From Oscillatoria acuminata PCC 6304 (GTDB taxonomy: Bacteria; Cyanobacteriota; Cyanobacteriia; Cyanobacteriales; Laspinemataceae), in assembly GCF_000317105.1 (NCBI RefSeq), contig NC_019693.1, positions 7,358,501 to 7,422,500 of the forward strand: DNA of 64,000 bases. The letters run 5' to 3'. A program made the position numbers and the translations under genes. A model generated the notes under the pieces. The model was not told the origin of the DNA. It made no database searches and was given only the letters and a program-made list of their open reading frames with translations. This document shows, in pieces, positions 17,777 to 26,252 of the stretch. Positions within the stretch are counted from its first letter, which is position 1. Every line of letters begins with the position of its first letter.

Positions 17777-18046
17777 ATGGTTTCGCATCAATTATTAGAA
17801 CTTGAACAGTCTATTCATAACTTATCATTAGAAGATAAGTTATGGTTGCTGGATAAAATTTTTGAGCAAGTGCGAGGGACTGCTGAAAATGAGCAGGAAA
17901 GCAATCTTCAACAAAACCTCCAATATGATGAGAAGGCAAAGCCGATTTGGGAAATTGCCGTAGAAATTGGGGCGAAAATCCCCGATTCTGAATGGGAAAA
18001 AGTCCCAAGTGATTTGTCAAAAAACTTTGATTTATATCAAGGTTAG
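17777..18046 (+). CDS. antitoxin of a second PIN module
   Basis: This 89-aa acidic protein has a helical start (MVSHQLLELEQSIHNLSLEDKLWLLDKIFEQV) followed by a polar middle. Its C-terminus, WEIAVEIGAKIPDSEWEKVPSDLSKNFD, has the look of cyanobacterial antitoxins placed before PIN toxins. GGGAGG precedes the ATG. The PIN gene starts five bases after its stop. It probably neutralises that toxin and represses the operon. Confidence 0.7.
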   Translation: MVSHQLLELEQSIHNLSLEDKLWLLDKIFEQVRGTAENEQESNLQQNLQYDEKAKPIWEIAVEIGAKIPDSEWEKVPSDLSKNFDLYQG

Positions 18047-18050
18047 GGGA

Positions 18051-18464
18051 ATGAGACGAGTTTTTGCAGATACAGGCTATTGGGTTGCCTTACTCAACCC
18101 CAGAGACCAATTGCATCAAAAAGCGCGAGATTTGTCTCAAACAATGGGTGGGTTCTATATTTTTACCAGTGAAATGGTGTTAGCTGAGGTGTTGAATGAT
18201 TTTTCTAAACGGGGTAAATTTTTTCGCGAAGTGGCAATTCAGTTAATTGAAAGTCTCTATAACCATCCGAATGTGACCGTGATTCAGCAAAGTAGCCAGC
18301 AGTTTAAAGAAGGATTATTGCTGTACAAGCAAAGACCAGACAAAGAATGGAGTCTGACAGATTGCGTTTCTTTTAAAATCATGGAAGAATACTCCATTAC
18401 AGAGGCGATCGCCTACGATAAACATTTTGAGCAAGCTGGTTTTATTCCTTTATTACGCGATTGA
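18051..18464 (+). CDS. PIN-domain toxin (second module)
   Basis: I start at the ATG at 18051 (137 aa), five bases after the antitoxin stop, with AGGGGA just upstream; a longer frame from 17967 would overlap the antitoxin and adds no family residues. The PIN acids are visible: Asp7 in VFADTGYWVALL, Glu in SEMVLAEVLND, Asp in EWSLTDCVSF and Asp in AIAYDKHFEQAGF. The order and spacing fit a metal-dependent RNase. The target RNA is unknown. Confidence 0.87.
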   Translation: MRRVFADTGYWVALLNPRDQLHQKARDLSQTMGGFYIFTSEMVLAEVLNDFSKRGKFFREVAIQLIESLYNHPNVTVIQQSSQQFKEGLLLYKQRPDKEWSLTDCVSFKIMEEYSITEAIAYDKHFEQAGFIPLLRD

Positions 18465-18476
18465 GTTCGGATTTCA

Positions 18477-18899
18477 TCAACTCAGCGAATCTGGAATTCG
18501 GAGGGGAATTTGTTGATGTTGGTGTTTGCGATAGATGTGGAAGTCAGTATCTAATGTGAGAATTTGAGCGTTTGGATACAATTCCGCCATTCTCACTAAG
18601 CAAGCATCAGCCAAGGACATGGGTACAGACTCATATCGTTCTAGGAGTTGCTGAATAGCTTGATATTCCAGGCTGAGAGAGAAATCTAGCCGCAAAATAT
18701 TTCTAGCCAATAACTGCATAGTGGCATTGCGGCCCCCGTAAATGTTTCGCAGCAAAAAACAGGCTTCTGTGATCACGGGTTCACAGGTAAGCAATGGAGG
18801 GTGAACGGTTTGCCATTGATCTAATACCCATCCATGCCACGAATCACGAACATTGAGGAATGCGACCAAGGGACCAGTATCAATGATGGTTTGGGTCAT
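18477..18899 (-). CDS. PIN-domain toxin (third module)
   Basis: This 140-aa PIN protein shows Asp7 in TIIDTGPLVAFLN, Glu in EPVITEACFLL, Asp in SLADACLVRMAE and Asp in LTLDTDFHIYR, the full acidic set. Its start codon overlaps the upstream antitoxin stop as ATGA at 18896-18899. It converges on the second module, ending 12 bases past that gene's stop. It is likely an active RNase toxin held by its partner. Confidence 0.87.
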   Translation of the reverse strand: MTQTIIDTGPLVAFLNVRDSWHGWVLDQWQTVHPPLLTCEPVITEACFLLRNIYGGRNATMQLLARNILRLDFSLSLEYQAIQQLLERYESVPMSLADACLVRMAELYPNAQILTLDTDFHIYRKHQHQQIPLRIPDSLS

Positions 18900-19159
18900 T
18901 TGCCAAAGTCCTCAAAGTGTTGGGGGTTGGTTGAGAGATCTGGGGGCCCATTGAGGCAGCCAGCTAGATCTCTAGCCAGGTCAAAGGCAGAGGGGGACGG
19001 GTCTGGGGCGGTATGGTCCGTGGGAGTTAAGAGTTCTTGGAGTTGCGGGGTGAGGTGAGTTGGATCGCTACGGAGGGGAGGAATCAGTTGGAGTAAAAGG
19101 TTCACCAATGAATCAGGGGCCAGGAGAATTTCTTGTATGAGTTGTTCGCGGGGGGTCAT
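18896..19159 (-). CDS. antitoxin of the third PIN module
   Basis: This 87-aa protein is coupled by a 4-nt ATGA overlap to the PIN toxin gene. It begins MTPREQLIQEILLAPDSLVNLLLQLI, a leucine-rich helix of the kind used for dimerisation, and has a Pro/Asp-rich tail ending in NPQHFEDFGK. I do not recognise a named family; the role is inferred from operon structure and size. Confidence 0.65.
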   Translation of the reverse strand: MTPREQLIQEILLAPDSLVNLLLQLIPPLRSDPTHLTPQLQELLTPTDHTAPDPSPSAFDLARDLAGCLNGPPDLSTNPQHFEDFGK

Positions 19160-19201
19160 GGTTGGTAGGAGGGTAAGGTTTTGTTTTTATTTTAGCAGTG
19201 G

Positions 19202-19384
19202 GTGAGGGGGCGTGCGGTTGTGGTGCAGGATGCGGAAAGCTATCAAAATTTGCTCGATCGCGTGGCACTTTTGGAGTCTATGGCAGGGATTCGGAAGAGT
19301 GTAGCGGAGTTTGAGCAGGGGCAAGGGATGCTACTGGATGAGGCGTTTACTCAGTTGCGAGGGAAGCATGACCTACCGGATTGA
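19202..19384 (+). pseudogene. truncated Phd/YefM-like antitoxin
   Basis: The frame reads VVVQDAESYQNLLDRVALLE, then SMAGIRKSVAEFEQGQGMLL, then DEAFTQLRGKHDLPD. This matches the C-terminal half of Phd/YefM antitoxins, with the usual PxVVVQDAESYQ junction. The N-terminal DNA-binding half is missing; sequence before 19202 has no similarity and abuts the divergent third PIN module. It overlaps the toxin remnant start at 19368, as in intact yefM-relE operons. Confidence 0.6.
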
Positions 19385-19480
19385 GATTTCTCCAACAGCG
19401 ATCGCAGATGTTGAGGCAATTTTTTGGGGATAAAAGAGCATTCGGCTGATCGGGCTTACCGAGGGGTGAGGTTTTGTATT
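19368..19480 (+). pseudogene. frameshifted RelE/ParE toxin remnant
   Basis: ATG at 19368 gives MTYRIEISPTAIADVEAIFWG and a stop at 19431. Shifting one base at the T/G run near 19422-19428 continues into IKEHSADRAYRGVRFCIS, a RelE/ParE pattern (WIKEHS..RAYRWV). The homology then fades into the 3' end of the DUF2442 gene on the other strand. With the clipped antitoxin before it, this is a dead yefM-relE-type pair. Confidence 0.6.
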
Positions 19481-19488
19481 TCTAGATG

Positions 19489-19947
19489 CTATAGAGGTTT
19501 TGCCTTTTTAGGCCGTCCCCCTTTTTTGCCATTGGTACGGGCTGCCTGCTGCTTCGCCACGGAAGATTTTTGCCCCCCTTTGCGGCCTAGTTCAGCCATC
19601 CAAGATTTTGTGCCAAAAATTCCTTGGATCAAGCCGGGAATACTAAAATCAGCATCGAGACTTTCCCAATGAATGCTCAAACCATCAGCCCCCAACCACA
19701 CATCTTCAAGCTCACTAGGGGAAGCATCCCCCAATCCTTGAACTAGATGGGGAGGAAAAGCAAAAATCGCCCCATTTTTAAGCTGAATTTCGATTAACTT
19801 GCGTTCTAAATTATACTGAACTGCTTCAGCACAGGGGCCGGCTTCAGCGAGGTCAGTCGCCTTGGCTTCAGCTTGGGCAATTTCTGCATCTAAAGCCGCA
19901 TCATCACTAAAATCAAAACTCCACCGTTGTTCCCACTGTTTAGTCAT
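19489..19947 (-). CDS. DUF2442 protein
   Basis: This 152-aa protein has the DUF2442 core (AVQYNLERKLIEIQLKNGAIFAFPPHLVQGLGDAS, then LEDVWLGADGLSIHWESLDADFSIPGL) and a basic, repetitive tail rich in Gly, Lys and Ala (GRKGGQKSSVAK, GKKGGRPKKAK) that could bind nucleic acid. Its ATG lies 8 nt inside the end of the DUF4160 gene, so the two are translationally coupled. DUF4160/DUF2442 pairs commonly appear beside toxin-antitoxin genes; the molecular role is not established. Confidence 0.82.
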   Translation of the reverse strand: MTKQWEQRWSFDFSDDAALDAEIAQAEAKATDLAEAGPCAEAVQYNLERKLIEIQLKNGAIFAFPPHLVQGLGDASPSELEDVWLGADGLSIHWESLDADFSIPGLIQGIFGTKSWMAELGRKGGQKSSVAKQQAARTNGKKGGRPKKAKPL

Positions 19948-20209
19948 GGATTTCCTGCCATCTCCTTAAAAACTCCTCTTGATGCTCTGCAACTAGCTTG
20001 AGAGCGGCGATCGCCTCGTGACGAGAAAATTGAGCTGGTTTGGCAATCAGCCGAGGTCTTTGGAACTCATCACCAATCGCGATCTTTATGTTAGGTTGAT
20101 CCCATTGACGTTTCCGACCCGCAAAGACATGGACATGGGCTGGCTCATGGTCATTAAAATAAATGTAAACTGTGAGATTTTGGGTTGGGTCGGTAAAAAT
20201 CTTCGGCAT
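19940..20209 (-). CDS. DUF4160 protein
   Basis: This 89-aa protein contains the hallmark VYIYFNDHEPAHVHVFAGRKRQ, typical of DUF4160 (NDHxPxHxHV with paired His), and a C-terminal helix NHEEFLRRW-like segment. It is the first gene of a two-gene operon with the DUF2442 gene, overlapping it by 8 nt. It is often treated as a possible toxin or toxin partner; I infer this only from the neighbours. Confidence 0.82.
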   Translation of the reverse strand: MPKIFTDPTQNLTVYIYFNDHEPAHVHVFAGRKRQWDQPNIKIAIGDEFQRPRLIAKPAQFSRHEAIAALKLVAEHQEEFLRRWQEIHD

Positions 20210-20419
20210 GGGTAAAATTTAGTCATAATGTAATGGCTCTAGCTACATTGATTGGTCCTCAGTTACTATCTGGGGCATTTTATGATCCTGAAGCCTTGAC
20301 ATCAAGGCTTTTACAGTCTCAAAGCACCGATCTCCATAGAGGTGTCGATGCCGTTGATGCTTCCCATATTCCTATAATAATAACCCATCGCTTGGGTTTT
20401 GAGCAAAAGAGTTTAGAGA

Positions 20420-21418
20420 TTAGGGTTCTGCATTTTCCTCCACTCCCGGCGAAAAGAACCAATTGTCAATGCCTTTGCGGATATCTTGGCCAAAAATCGT
20501 CACAATAATCGTCACAATAATCGCCAGAATCCCTACATAGAGCATATAGAGATTTAGCCGAAAATTTGGATCACGAGGGGGCTGCGGTGGCAACGGTTTG
20601 ACCCCTTGGGGAACCGGCAACAAGGCTAAAAACTCCTCAATGGTTTGAGGGCGATCGCTATAATACACCGCCATCCCCTCACGAATGGCCCGATTCGTTT
20701 GAGCACTCACCCCAGAAATTGCGGGCAACTTCCGACCCTTGCTCTCCAACTTGCGCCGTTCTTCGGCATGAGGGGGGACATCCCCGGATAACAAGGTGTA
20801 GAGGGTCGCCGCCAAAGCATAGACATCGGAATAGGGTTGCGCCTGCTCAGTGGGATCATAAAGCTCCAGGGGGCTAAACCCATTGGTATTGCTCGAATCA
20901 ATGGAGGTGAGGGTCTCATCAAATCCCTTTGTCACGCCAAAATCAATCAGCACTGCCTCGGATTTTCCCGCCCGTATCATGATGTTGGCAGGCTTAATAT
21001 CCCTATGCACCAACCCCTCCCGATGCACCACGGTTAACGCCTCTCCCACCTGGCGGATATAGGTCAACGCCTCTTCCTCCGGCAGGGTTTTCGTGGGCAA
21101 ACTCGCTAAATCATCCCCCGCCACAAACGCCATGACAATAAACGCTTGACCCCGTTCCAAAAACGAACCGAAACACTGGACAATGTGGGGATGATGGCAA
21201 CCCGCCAACCGCACCGCCTCATTGATCAGCTTATTATTTAACTTGTCCCGTTTGTCTGGGGTCAGTTGCGCCAAAACGTCATCCCGCAGGGTCTTGATCA
21301 CAACGCGATCGCCTCCTTTGCGCTGCGCCAGATAACTCATCCCCACCCGCCCTTGATTGAGCGATCGCTCCACCTGATACTCTCCCCCGTGCAGAGTCTC
21401 ACCCGCTTGTAAACCCAT
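20420..21418 (-). CDS. membrane-anchored Ser/Thr protein kinase
   Basis: This 332-aa Hanks-type kinase has Lys42 (VVIKTLR), catalytic HRDIKPANIM with Asp140, DFG at 159-161 and a DVYALAATLYTLL helix. The glycine loop is weak (LNQGRVGMSYLA). Residues about 289-312 form one hydrophobic span (LYMLYVGILAIIVTIIVTIFG) followed by a short polar tail, so it is probably a tail-anchored kinase facing the cytoplasm. The IRQVGEAL...HRDIKP...EAVLIDFG segment is close to that of the DGR fusion kinase, making them paralogues. It lies on the opposite strand, next to the toxin-antitoxin island. Confidence 0.9.
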   Translation of the reverse strand: MGLQAGETLHGGEYQVERSLNQGRVGMSYLAQRKGGDRVVIKTLRDDVLAQLTPDKRDKLNNKLINEAVRLAGCHHPHIVQCFGSFLERGQAFIVMAFVAGDDLASLPTKTLPEEEALTYIRQVGEALTVVHREGLVHRDIKPANIMIRAGKSEAVLIDFGVTKGFDETLTSIDSSNTNGFSPLELYDPTEQAQPYSDVYALAATLYTLLSGDVPPHAEERRKLESKGRKLPAISGVSAQTNRAIREGMAVYYSDRPQTIEEFLALLPVPQGVKPLPPQPPRDPNFRLNLYMLYVGILAIIVTIIVTIFGQDIRKGIDNWFFSPGVEENAEP

Positions 21419-21738
21419 GAATTCTCCTCGACCTGACTCACCTCCTCTATGTTAATCGGAAGTTGCAGTCCAGAGCCAATCAATTCGTGGCAAAAAATCT
21501 TGCTGCCAGTTCATGGGCGGATTTGGAGGTTTTACAAATTCTCGCTAAGTATCTCAATCCTGATGGCTCTGACTTTAAAATTTTGTGAGGGTTAAAATTG
21601 TGGATGAAGCAGTTGCATCAGGGAGTTGCTGTATAAAATTTGTCTAAAATGAAACTTTGCTGTTTAGACGGACAACATTGCATCTAATTCAATTAAATAT
21701 AATGAATACCAAACTGATGGCCTGAGTCTCAACTCATA
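21419..21738. other. intergenic, possible gene scraps
   Basis: A 320-bp AT-rich gap between the kinase start and the RusA fusion end. A plus-strand frame around 21463-21588 reads like protein (FVAKNLAASSWADLEVLQIL, then AKYLNPDGSDFKIL and a stop) but has no start or ribosome binding site. It may be a decayed fragment or chance. Confidence 0.3.
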
Positions 21739-22731
21739 TCATGCGGACATCAGGTGTTCCATTGCCTCGATTTGAATTTTGACGCCGGTTTCTCCGTCGG
21801 GGATGTGCCGCCAACTGCCGAAGGGAATCTGTTTGAGGCTGTCGGCTGAGAAGATTCCGGCACCCACTAAGGCATCGCACACACTGCCGATCGCATTGTC
21901 GCCATCTCCTCTATGTTTACCCCGTAAGATAATCCGCACCGATGCTCTTTCAATCGGTAACTGCGGTAAGGGATTCATCTGATTCACTTGCATGATGATT
22001 TCTCCTTCCGCACGGAGTCTCCATTCCCGATATCGTTTCGGTAAAAATGTGCCATTGGAGGTCACCCGGGGACGCGCTTTGGGGGTGACTGACCCGGGAA
22101 TCCATAAGGTGATGGTTCTCACGGTCCGTTGAGCATCCGGTGGCGTGGGTTGGGGGGTCTCTTGGGGTTTGGCTTTTCGCGGTTCGGTTCGCAAATTTCG
22201 CGATCGCGCTTCCGGTTTGGATCGTTGTAGCAACGAGACAAAGGTGAGTCGCTGGGCTGATTCAGACATCAATTGAGCATTCACCACTAACGGAGGTTCG
22301 GACATCTCTTCCTCTATGCCGGTGTCCGTTGCAGACTCTTCTCTTTCCTGGGTGTCCCCCTGCAAATCATCGGTGACCCGGCTTGAGGCGATCGCCGAGT
22401 CTTGTTTGACCGAGGGCCATCCCTGGGCCATTTCCATATAGGTTTGTGCGGTGGCCTCTGGAACTTTACAATAACCGGCTAACCAAACGTGCCATTTTTG
22501 CGCGGGGACCCGAAGTTTGGCCTGGAGTAGGAGTTGTCCTGCGGTGCAAGCGTGCAGGAGTCCGACTGCCACCGACTGTTGACAGCGTTCGTGTTCGCGA
22601 TTAATTTGGGCCGCTAGTGTTTTCAAGGGGAGCATCCCGGGGGTGGATTGTCCCTGGCGATCGCCTTCTAAGGGCAGCCTTTGGCGGGTTTGCGAATCGA
22701 TGGGATGGAAGATGGAGGTCGTCGGTGGCAT
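21739..22731 (-). CDS. DUF3102 - RusA-like Holliday-junction resolvase fusion
   Basis: This 330-aa protein joins two phage-type modules. Residues about 35-105 (LPLKTLAAQINREHERCQQS, GQLLLQAK, WHVWLAGY, AQTYMEMAQ) match DUF3102. Residues about 205-325 resemble RusA resolvases: PGSVTPKARPRV, then GDGDNAIGSVCDALVGAGIFSADS, corresponding to the RusA pattern DxDN...DAL...DD. A polar linker (110-200) joins them. RusA cuts four-way junctions. The fusion suggests a resolvase whose DUF3102 part may act as a DNA or partner-binding module. No phage genes lie nearby, so it is a lone, probably domesticated gene. Confidence 0.72.
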   Translation of the reverse strand: MPPTTSIFHPIDSQTRQRLPLEGDRQGQSTPGMLPLKTLAAQINREHERCQQSVAVGLLHACTAGQLLLQAKLRVPAQKWHVWLAGYCKVPEATAQTYMEMAQGWPSVKQDSAIASSRVTDDLQGDTQEREESATDTGIEEEMSEPPLVVNAQLMSESAQRLTFVSLLQRSKPEARSRNLRTEPRKAKPQETPQPTPPDAQRTVRTITLWIPGSVTPKARPRVTSNGTFLPKRYREWRLRAEGEIIMQVNQMNPLPQLPIERASVRIILRGKHRGDGDNAIGSVCDALVGAGIFSADSLKQIPFGSWRHIPDGETGVKIQIEAMEHLMSA

Positions 22732-23250
22732 GAGAAACTAGCTTAGGTGGTTAGGGGCATCGGTTTCCAGACGCATCCGGATATCTTAACCTAGAGTTGA
22801 GATTCCTTCCAGAATTTAATCCCTGGATAAGGGCGATCGTCCGGGGGACTCTGCGGGAATTGACCGGATCGACTCTGGTTTTTCCGGAGTCGTTCCCTAG
22901 AAGTCTTCCCCAGTTAACCCCGCGAATCCGCACAGTCTCAGGACTTATGCAGATTTCATTTGTCATTTGTCATTTGTCATGGGTCATTGGTCCTTGGTCT
23001 TTTAGCCCGCGCAGGCGGGCTTCGTTTGTATAGCCCCACCCTTTAGGGTGCGGGTTTTTACAAACGATAACAATCGGATTTCGTATAAAACTATATAGGT
23101 CATAAAGAAAGCGAGCAAAATGCTCGCTTTCTTTATGACAAACTCCGACAAAACTGGCGATATATATTGGGGCGACTTGGGGATGGGCAAAGGACCGAGG
23201 ACCTGGATACACCATTGCCAGCCGATCGCCCTTTCCCAGGACCCCAGTCT
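22732..23250. other. intergenic with one palindromic repeat element
   Basis: A 519-bp gap. Around 22959-22995 there is a short tandem run of CATTTGT/CATTGGT. At 23003-23059 lies one copy of the AGCCCGCGCAGGCGGGCTT family followed by the second family hairpin (CCCACCCTTTAGGGTGCGGG). A third inverted repeat, GAAAGCGAGCA / TGCTCGCTTTC, lies at about 23107-23132 and could terminate the SGNH gene transcript. No gene is seen. Confidence 0.6.
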
Positions 23251-24378
23251 TCAAGGTTTTAACTCCTCCACGAAGGCGATCGCCTCTGCATTGGCATTGG
23301 CCCAGGATTCGCGATCGCGCCGGATCTCGACTAAGTGTTCCTCGACATTTTCTGGGGTCAGCAGGACACCGAAATCCGGGGGAACTGAGGCGATTTCATA
23401 GTCAAACAGGCGATTGAGGAGGAGATTGCCGACTTCTTGTCGATAATGGGAACTGTCCCAATAATAGGCCATCTCTTCGCTGATGGGTTCGGTGGAAATG
23501 GAATGATAGCCGGAAAAGTCCCAAACTGGGGCAATGGCGACCAATTCCCGTTTCCACTGTTCAAAATCATCCCAATGTCCCGCCAGACGCAAGGCTTCCC
23601 ATTGGGTGGCATGAGAGGGGGAAATAAAGATTTGTAAGTCGATATTTCGACTGCGACAAATTTCCACTAACTCTCGGAAATCATTTAAAAACCCTTGGGA
23701 TAATTTGTAGCGGGGATAATATCCTTCTTCTCGGAAAAACCCATGAATCATGTTTTTAAATTCCTGGGGCAAGGGACGGTCCGGTTCGTTATTATGAACA
23801 TACCGAAAACCATTGTCATGGTAGAGAAAATTGGCTTGCGATCGCCAGCTATTTTTGATGGTTCCTAAACTCGACCGGGTTACCCCTAAAGATAGGGTAA
23901 CATTTAGCAATTCTTGGGGGGTGAGGTTGTCTCGTTCTAAGCGGGCTTCTTCAAAGTCGGCAGGATGGGTTTTATATTCATTGAACATAAAGAAATCCAC
24001 CCCCAAAACGACGGTTTGTAAATCCGGTTGGTTGGCGAGGGCATGGTCAAAATAGCGTTTGACTTCATACATATTCGGACCCACCAGCCCTAAATTGTAG
24101 GCGGGTTTACCTTCCGCTAGGGCGGGATGTTTTGGGTCCAGTCCTAAATCGGTGCGGGATGAGCCTAATAGGACAGTTTTTGGGGCAATGCGATTGACTG
24201 AAGTGGCTTTAAACAGGCGAACATGATTAAATTGTTCGGTTCTTAAACGATTCAGTCGCCATTGCGGGCTATTCATCACCCCATAGGGATCAACGCCAAT
24301 ATTGAATAAGCCAACGGCTAATAATCCGGGTATGGTGATACCAAAAAAGGCGCGGTTAAATTGACGATAAGTTTTCAT
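23251..24378 (-). CDS. SGNH/AlgX-J-like acyltransfer partner of MBOAT
   Basis: From the ATG at 24378 the protein is 375 aa (a GTG at 24387 is the alternative). A signal anchor covers residues about 10-28 (AFFGITIPGLLAVGLFNIGV). The fold shows SGNH landmarks: LLGSSRTDLGLDP for the nucleophile block and YYWDSSHYRQEVG for the Asp/His block near the C-terminus. Such proteins act outside the membrane with an MBOAT to transfer acetyl groups to polysaccharide. The MBOAT gene lies 15 bases upstream in the same operon, which supports this role. The glycan target is unknown. Confidence 0.78.
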   Translation of the reverse strand: MKTYRQFNRAFFGITIPGLLAVGLFNIGVDPYGVMNSPQWRLNRLRTEQFNHVRLFKATSVNRIAPKTVLLGSSRTDLGLDPKHPALAEGKPAYNLGLVGPNMYEVKRYFDHALANQPDLQTVVLGVDFFMFNEYKTHPADFEEARLERDNLTPQELLNVTLSLGVTRSSLGTIKNSWRSQANFLYHDNGFRYVHNNEPDRPLPQEFKNMIHGFFREEGYYPRYKLSQGFLNDFRELVEICRSRNIDLQIFISPSHATQWEALRLAGHWDDFEQWKRELVAIAPVWDFSGYHSISTEPISEEMAYYWDSSHYRQEVGNLLLNRLFDYEIASVPPDFGVLLTPENVEEHLVEIRRDRESWANANAEAIAFVEELKP

Positions 24379-24393
24379 GAGAAACACCCTGGA

Positions 24394-25866
24394 TTAAAAC
24401 TGGAAGTACAGAAATTCAGAAATTCGGTTCAGGGAAAGCAGACAGGCGATCGCCACTCCGCTGAGTCCCACAGCCCATGCGGTGGTCGGTTTAAAGCGTT
24501 CCACCATTTGTTGGGTATTGGGTAACAAAACGGCTCCCATTAAGACCACTGCCAAAATTACAAAACTTTGACGGTAATTGGCTGGGAGAGCAGGGAGTTG
24601 AGCGACTTCCCGAAACTGGACAATGGATTGGGGTAACCAGCCTAATAGGGGTTGAAAATCTGGGGTTAAAATAATCCCTTTTAAGCCCACAGCAGCTTGG
24701 ATAATTTGTCCAGCTTGGGCGATATTTTCGGCACGAAAGACAACCCAACTGAACACAACGGCGATAAAGGTAATCACCCAGGCGATCGCCCCAGGCATTT
24801 TCAGTCCAAAGCGTCGCCACCCGTGATTGATCACCAGAAAACTACCATGCAACCAGCCCCAGAGAATATAGGTCCATCCCGCCCCATGCCACAATCCACC
24901 GAGTAGCATGGTGAGCAACAGATTGAAGTAACGGCGCACTTGTCCTCGACGACTGCCCCCAAGGGCAATGTAGAGGTAGTCTCGCAGAAAAAAGGATAAG
25001 GTAATGTGCCACCGTCGCCAGAAGTCAACAATGGAGGTGGATTTATAGGGCGAATCAAAGTTGATGGGGAGGCGGAAGTTAAACATCCATCCTAAGCCGA
25101 TCGCCATATCGGAATAGCCTGAAAAATCAAAATACAGTTGGAGAGTGTAGGCGATCGCTCCTACCCAGGCTTCGATAAAGGTGACGGAATCTGCTTGCTC
25201 AAACACCGCCCCCACCCAAGGGGAGACGGTATCCGCAATTAGCACTTTTTTACCCAATCCTAGGATAAAAAAGCTCAAGCCAATGGCAACATTTTTATGA
25301 GAAAATACAAAATTGCGGAGTTTGTTAAATTGCGGAATAAGTTCGTTATGTCGTAAAATTGGCCCCGCAATTAGTTGCGGGAAAAACGTGACAAATAGAC
25401 TATAGGACACCAAGTCATATTGATAATCTTTGGTTTGCCCCCGATAAGCATCGACTAAATAAGCGATTTGTGTGAAGCTATAAAAGGAAATTCCTAAAGG
25501 CAGTTCGATCGCCGGAACAGGAAATTGGGTTTGAAAGAGTCCATTGATCGAGGCAATCAAAAACCCGGCATATTTGTAATACCCCAGAATTCCAAGATTA
25601 AAGAAAACCCCGACCCATAATAAGGTTTTGGCCTTTTTGGTTCCGGGTTGCACCCCATCTATCCACCGCCCAAAGTAATAGTTACCCAGGACAGAAATTA
25701 CTAAGAGGGGGATGTAGCTGATTCGCCAGTATCCATAAAAGACGAGGGAGGCAAAGAGGAGCCATAACGTTGCAGCCTTGACCTGACGATAGGCGCTTAA
25801 ACCAAAGAAAACAATCAGGGCAAGGGGTAAAAAGATAAAGATAAATTCGTAAGAGTTGAATAACAA
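24394..25866 (-). CDS. MBOAT-family O-acyltransferase (AlgI-like)
   Basis: This 490-aa polytopic protein has about 10 hydrophobic spans. The MBOAT signatures are complete: QLYFDFSGYSDMAIGLG, DFWRRWHITLS with His287, and LLGGLWHGAGW with the catalytic His327. AlgI-like enzymes carry an acyl group across the membrane for O-acetylation of exopolysaccharide. It is the first gene of the operon with the SGNH partner, whose ATG begins 15 bases after its stop. Confidence 0.92.
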   Translation of the reverse strand: MLFNSYEFIFIFLPLALIVFFGLSAYRQVKAATLWLLFASLVFYGYWRISYIPLLVISVLGNYYFGRWIDGVQPGTKKAKTLLWVGVFFNLGILGYYKYAGFLIASINGLFQTQFPVPAIELPLGISFYSFTQIAYLVDAYRGQTKDYQYDLVSYSLFVTFFPQLIAGPILRHNELIPQFNKLRNFVFSHKNVAIGLSFFILGLGKKVLIADTVSPWVGAVFEQADSVTFIEAWVGAIAYTLQLYFDFSGYSDMAIGLGWMFNFRLPINFDSPYKSTSIVDFWRRWHITLSFFLRDYLYIALGGSRRGQVRRYFNLLLTMLLGGLWHGAGWTYILWGWLHGSFLVINHGWRRFGLKMPGAIAWVITFIAVVFSWVVFRAENIAQAGQIIQAAVGLKGIILTPDFQPLLGWLPQSIVQFREVAQLPALPANYRQSFVILAVVLMGAVLLPNTQQMVERFKPTTAWAVGLSGVAIACLLSLNRISEFLYFQF

Positions 25867-26054
25867 GGTCTTTTCCGATGTTTTCTTTCTACAGGTTTAG
25901 TGTGCCTGAAAGGTTGGAGATCGTCATCCGCTCTCAGGGGTTGTTTAATGGGAAAATTTAGAGTAGAGTATTAGTTTTGGTACTTCCAATCGATTGTCTG
26001 GGTCGGAGGTTCCCAACCCCTGGGGCGAGTGACCTAAAGGCTGGGTAATAGGAG

Positions 26055-26213
26055 GGTTGAGAAACCGGGTTTCTGGCAAAATTTTGTAGCAATATTAACT
26101 AAATCTGGGCGAGAAACCCGGTTTTTTGTCCTTAAGGGTTGAGAAACCGGGTTTTTGACAAAAATTTGTAACCACACCCACTCAATTTGGGCGAGAAACC
26201 CGGTTTCTTGTCC
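26055..26213. repeat. two tandem copies of an 82-bp palindromic repeat
   Basis: Each copy starts GGGTTGAGAAACCGGGTTT and ends GGGCGAGAAACCCGGTTT, so its ends are inverted repeats of each other. The copies lie at 26055-26131 and 26137-26213. A single related arm lies at 48857-48877. They fill most of the 386-bp gap between the MBOAT start and the end of the RTX gene and may act as a terminator for the latter. Confidence 0.7.
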
Positions 26214-26252
26214 TAGGGATGATTATCGGGTATCGGCCTCTTCACAGAGGGA

